From: Bacteroidota bacterium
Lineage (GTDB): Bacteria > Bacteroidota > Bacteroidia > Bacteroidales > JAAUTT01
Reading direction: 5' to 3'
DNA: 58,224 nt
Assembly: GCA_020048915.1 (NCBI GenBank)
Contig: JAIFLU010000213.1
Coordinates: 1 to 58,224 of the forward strand
The notes beneath the pieces were generated by a model. The model searched no databases, was not told the DNA's origin, and was given only the letters and a program-made list of their open reading frames with translations. Shown here piece by piece: positions 56,590-58,224 of the stretch. The first letter of the stretch is position 1; each line of letters opens with the position of its first letter. The position numbers and the translations under genes were made by a program.

Positions 56590-57954
56590 ATGATGAAGCT
56601 AATAGTTTATTTCAATTTATTTCTATTGTTTTTTATTGGCTATTCTGTTGCCCAACAATCCGCTAACCCCCGGTTGCTCATCACCACCGATATTGGCGGC
56701 GATCCCGACGATCAGCAATCGTTGGTGCGACTGATGGTGTATGCCAACGAGTTTGAAATTGAAGGACTTATCAGCTCTGCCGCCGGAACCCCGGGTGAAC
56801 TGAAAGAAGAAATTATTTGTCCCGAACTGATCGAAGAAATCATTCGGGGATATAAACAAGTTTATCCAAACCTGTTAAAACATGACAAACGCTATCCGGC
56901 TCCCGAAAAGCTACTTTCGGTGGTGAAAAAAGGAAACCACAAAAGAGGTTGGAATTATGTAGGCGAAGGCCACGATACCGAAGGTTCGGAATGGATAATC
57001 CGTTGTGTGGATAAAAATGACAAGCGGCCTTTGAACATCTGTATTTTTGGGGGGCAAACCGATCTGGCACAGGCGCTTTGGAAAGTCAAAAATACAAGAT
57101 CGGAGAAGGAATATCAGAAATTCATTTCCAAAATAAGGGTTTACGATATAAACGACCAGGACCATATTTTCAGTAACATCCGCGAAAATCATCCTGCCAT
57201 GTTCTATATCCTGACTAAAGCTCCCGAAGGTGCCGATAAACGGGAAGGTGCCTATAGAGGTGTGTACCTGGGAGGCGACGAGCAACTCACGTCGCTGGAA
57301 TGGTTAAAGCAATATGTGATTCAAAACCATGGCACAATGGGTCCGCTGTACCCGCTTAAAACATGGACAGCACCCAATCCGCATGGAGTTATGAAAGAGG
57401 GCGACACTCCGTCATGGTTTTTCTTCGTGAACAACGGGCTTAATATTCCCAAACAGCCTGAACTTGGCGGTTGGGGAGGCCGTTTCATCCTGAACGAAAA
57501 AGGCTATTACTCCGATGCAGTAGATTCGTTTTTGGACGTAAAAAATGCCCGAGCGACAGTTTTCCGCTGGCGTACCGATTTTCAGAACGACTGGGCAGCA
57601 CGCATGGACTGGTGCGTGAACGACTTTGGTTCCTGTAACCATGCTCCCCGGGTGATAGTAAACCGCTCAGCCGGAACCGCTCCTCTTAAAATTACAGCTC
57701 GTCCGGGAGAAACAATAACCCTGGATGCAACCCGCTCTTCCGATTCTGATGGACACTCCCTCGTTTTCGAATGGGAATTTTATCCAAAAAACAGGAATTT
57801 TGATAAGATATTGACAAATGAAAGAAATGGAATTGCCCGGATACAAATGCCTGAGCTCAAAAGTGGCGAAAGCATGTCGCTGGTGCTGAAAGTGCGCGAT
57901 AACGGAACTCCCCGGCTGGTTTCCTATAAACGAATTCTAATTATAAATCCATAA
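56590..57954 (+). CDS. DUF1593-type nucleoside-hydrolase-like secreted protein (Sde182 family)
   Basis: A 454-residue protein with signal MMKLIVYFNLFLLFFIGYSVAQ from ATG 56590 (ATG 56560 would add ten residues). The domain starts PRLLITTDIGGDPDDQQSLVRLMVYANEFEIEGLI, whose DIGGDPDD is the calcium-binding signature of the inosine-uridine nucleoside hydrolase fold. EGHDTEGSEWIIRCVDKNDKRPLNICIFGGQTDLAQAL continues the family pattern. The C-terminal Ig-like part (PLKITARPGETITLDATRSSDSDGHSLVFEWEFYP) is the usual second domain. Sde182-like proteins occur near cellulose and other glycan genes; the substrate is unknown. Confidence 0.88.
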   Translation: MMKLIVYFNLFLLFFIGYSVAQQSANPRLLITTDIGGDPDDQQSLVRLMVYANEFEIEGLISSAAGTPGELKEEIICPELIEEIIRGYKQVYPNLLKHDKRYPAPEKLLSVVKKGNHKRGWNYVGEGHDTEGSEWIIRCVDKNDKRPLNICIFGGQTDLAQALWKVKNTRSEKEYQKFISKIRVYDINDQDHIFSNIRENHPAMFYILTKAPEGADKREGAYRGVYLGGDEQLTSLEWLKQYVIQNHGTMGPLYPLKTWTAPNPHGVMKEGDTPSWFFFVNNGLNIPKQPELGGWGGRFILNEKGYYSDAVDSFLDVKNARATVFRWRTDFQNDWAARMDWCVNDFGSCNHAPRVIVNRSAGTAPLKITARPGETITLDATRSSDSDGHSLVFEWEFYPKNRNFDKILTNERNGIARIQMPELKSGESMSLVLKVRDNGTPRLVSYKRILIINP

Positions 57955-57965
57955 AATATAAGACG

Positions 57966-58224
57966 ATGAAGCATCTTATTCTTGCGGCGTTTATTATTAT
58001 TCCATCGCTGGTATGCGCACAAAACTGCGATTTTTCCCTGAAACCGGCAATGGAAATAAAGCTGGCTGAAAAAATCGGTCAACTAAGGGCAGTGCCTGTC
58101 ACCATCGGGAACACACACACCCATGCTATGGCGGTGATGTATTCGGAAGAAGCGGAAGTCGATCCCTGGGAAGGGATGTTTTTCTTTCCCAAAAATACCC
58201 TCAAGGTGATGGTGATAACCACTT
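57966..58224 (+). CDS. Secreted protein, N-terminal fragment cut by the window end
   Basis: ATG 57966 opens a frame with signal MKHLILAAFIIIPSLVCAQ that runs off the window after 86 codons. It starts 11 bp after the preceding stop. The visible mature part (FSLKPAMEIKLAEKIGQLRA, THTHAMAVMYSEEAEVDPWE and MFFFPKNTLKVMVITT) is not assignable. The pattern could belong to a beta-propeller protein, but too little is present. Confidence 0.75.
   Translation, partial: MKHLILAAFIIIPSLVCAQNCDFSLKPAMEIKLAEKIGQLRAVPVTIGNTHTHAMAVMYSEEAEVDPWEGMFFFPKNTLKVMVITT

Noticed and set aside
1..58224. CRISPR arrays, tRNA or rRNA genes, transposase genes
   Set aside because: Looked for repeats with spacers, tRNA-like cloverleafs and transposase motifs; none was convincing.

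Overview
The window reads as a large glycan-degradation locus (polysaccharide utilization locus, PUL) of a Bacteroidota member. The evidence is a hybrid two-component regulator, an ECF sigma/FecR-type anti-sigma pair, a SusC/SusD pair, lipoprotein and Tat-type secretion signals, and A-rich leaders instead of strong Shine-Dalgarno sites. The many sulfatases plus Tat-exported and cytochrome proteins resemble marine or sediment Marinilabiliales/Prolixibacteraceae-type genomes, but that placement is inference. Every convincing complete gene is on the + strand.

Layout. 1-4.5 kb: intergenic DNA bounded by an inverted repeat whose arms carry two divergent start codons, then a hybrid two-component system (HTCS). 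4.6-6.7 kb: a tiny membrane ORF coupled to a secreted beta-helix protein. 6.7-7.2 kb: apparently non-coding or decayed DNA. 7.2-14.2 kb: sigma factor, anti-sigma, SusC with an STN signalling domain, and SusD, with hairpins before SusC and after SusD. 14.4-24.6 kb: a tight operon of sulfatase, clan GH-D-like hydrolase, SMP-30 lactonase-like protein, DoxX/TIM-barrel fusion, Tat-type aldo/keto reductase, DUF4380-like protein and GH28. 24.9-41.3 kb: a second tight run of HzsA-related haem protein, propeller di-haem cytochrome, small secreted protein, two Tat-type paralogous TIM-barrel proteins flanking an esterase, a beta-helix/GH43-like fusion, sulfatase and a clan GH-A hydrolase. 41.5-58.2 kb: FG-GAP/isomerase fusion, two secreted unknowns, sulfatase, alpha/beta hydrolase, GH2, GH78, two sulfatases, a DUF1593-type nucleoside-hydrolase-like protein and a gene cut by the window end.

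How it may work together. SusC/D would import oligosaccharides. Five sulfatases (four Ser-type and one Cys-type activation motifs), two esterases and a set of exo-acting hydrolases (GH2, GH28, GH78, GH43-like, GH-A, GH-D-like) would strip a sulfated, probably rhamnose- and uronate-containing glycan; the exact substrate cannot be read from sequence. What sets the locus apart is a redox layer: four CxxCH haem sites in two adjacent proteins, three Tat-type N-terminal signals, and a DoxX membrane domain joined through an internal Tat-like segment to a TIM barrel. I infer that sugars may be oxidised outside the cytoplasm with electrons passed to the membrane. No sulfatase-maturating enzyme, inner-membrane sugar transporter, tRNA, CRISPR array or transposase gene was seen.
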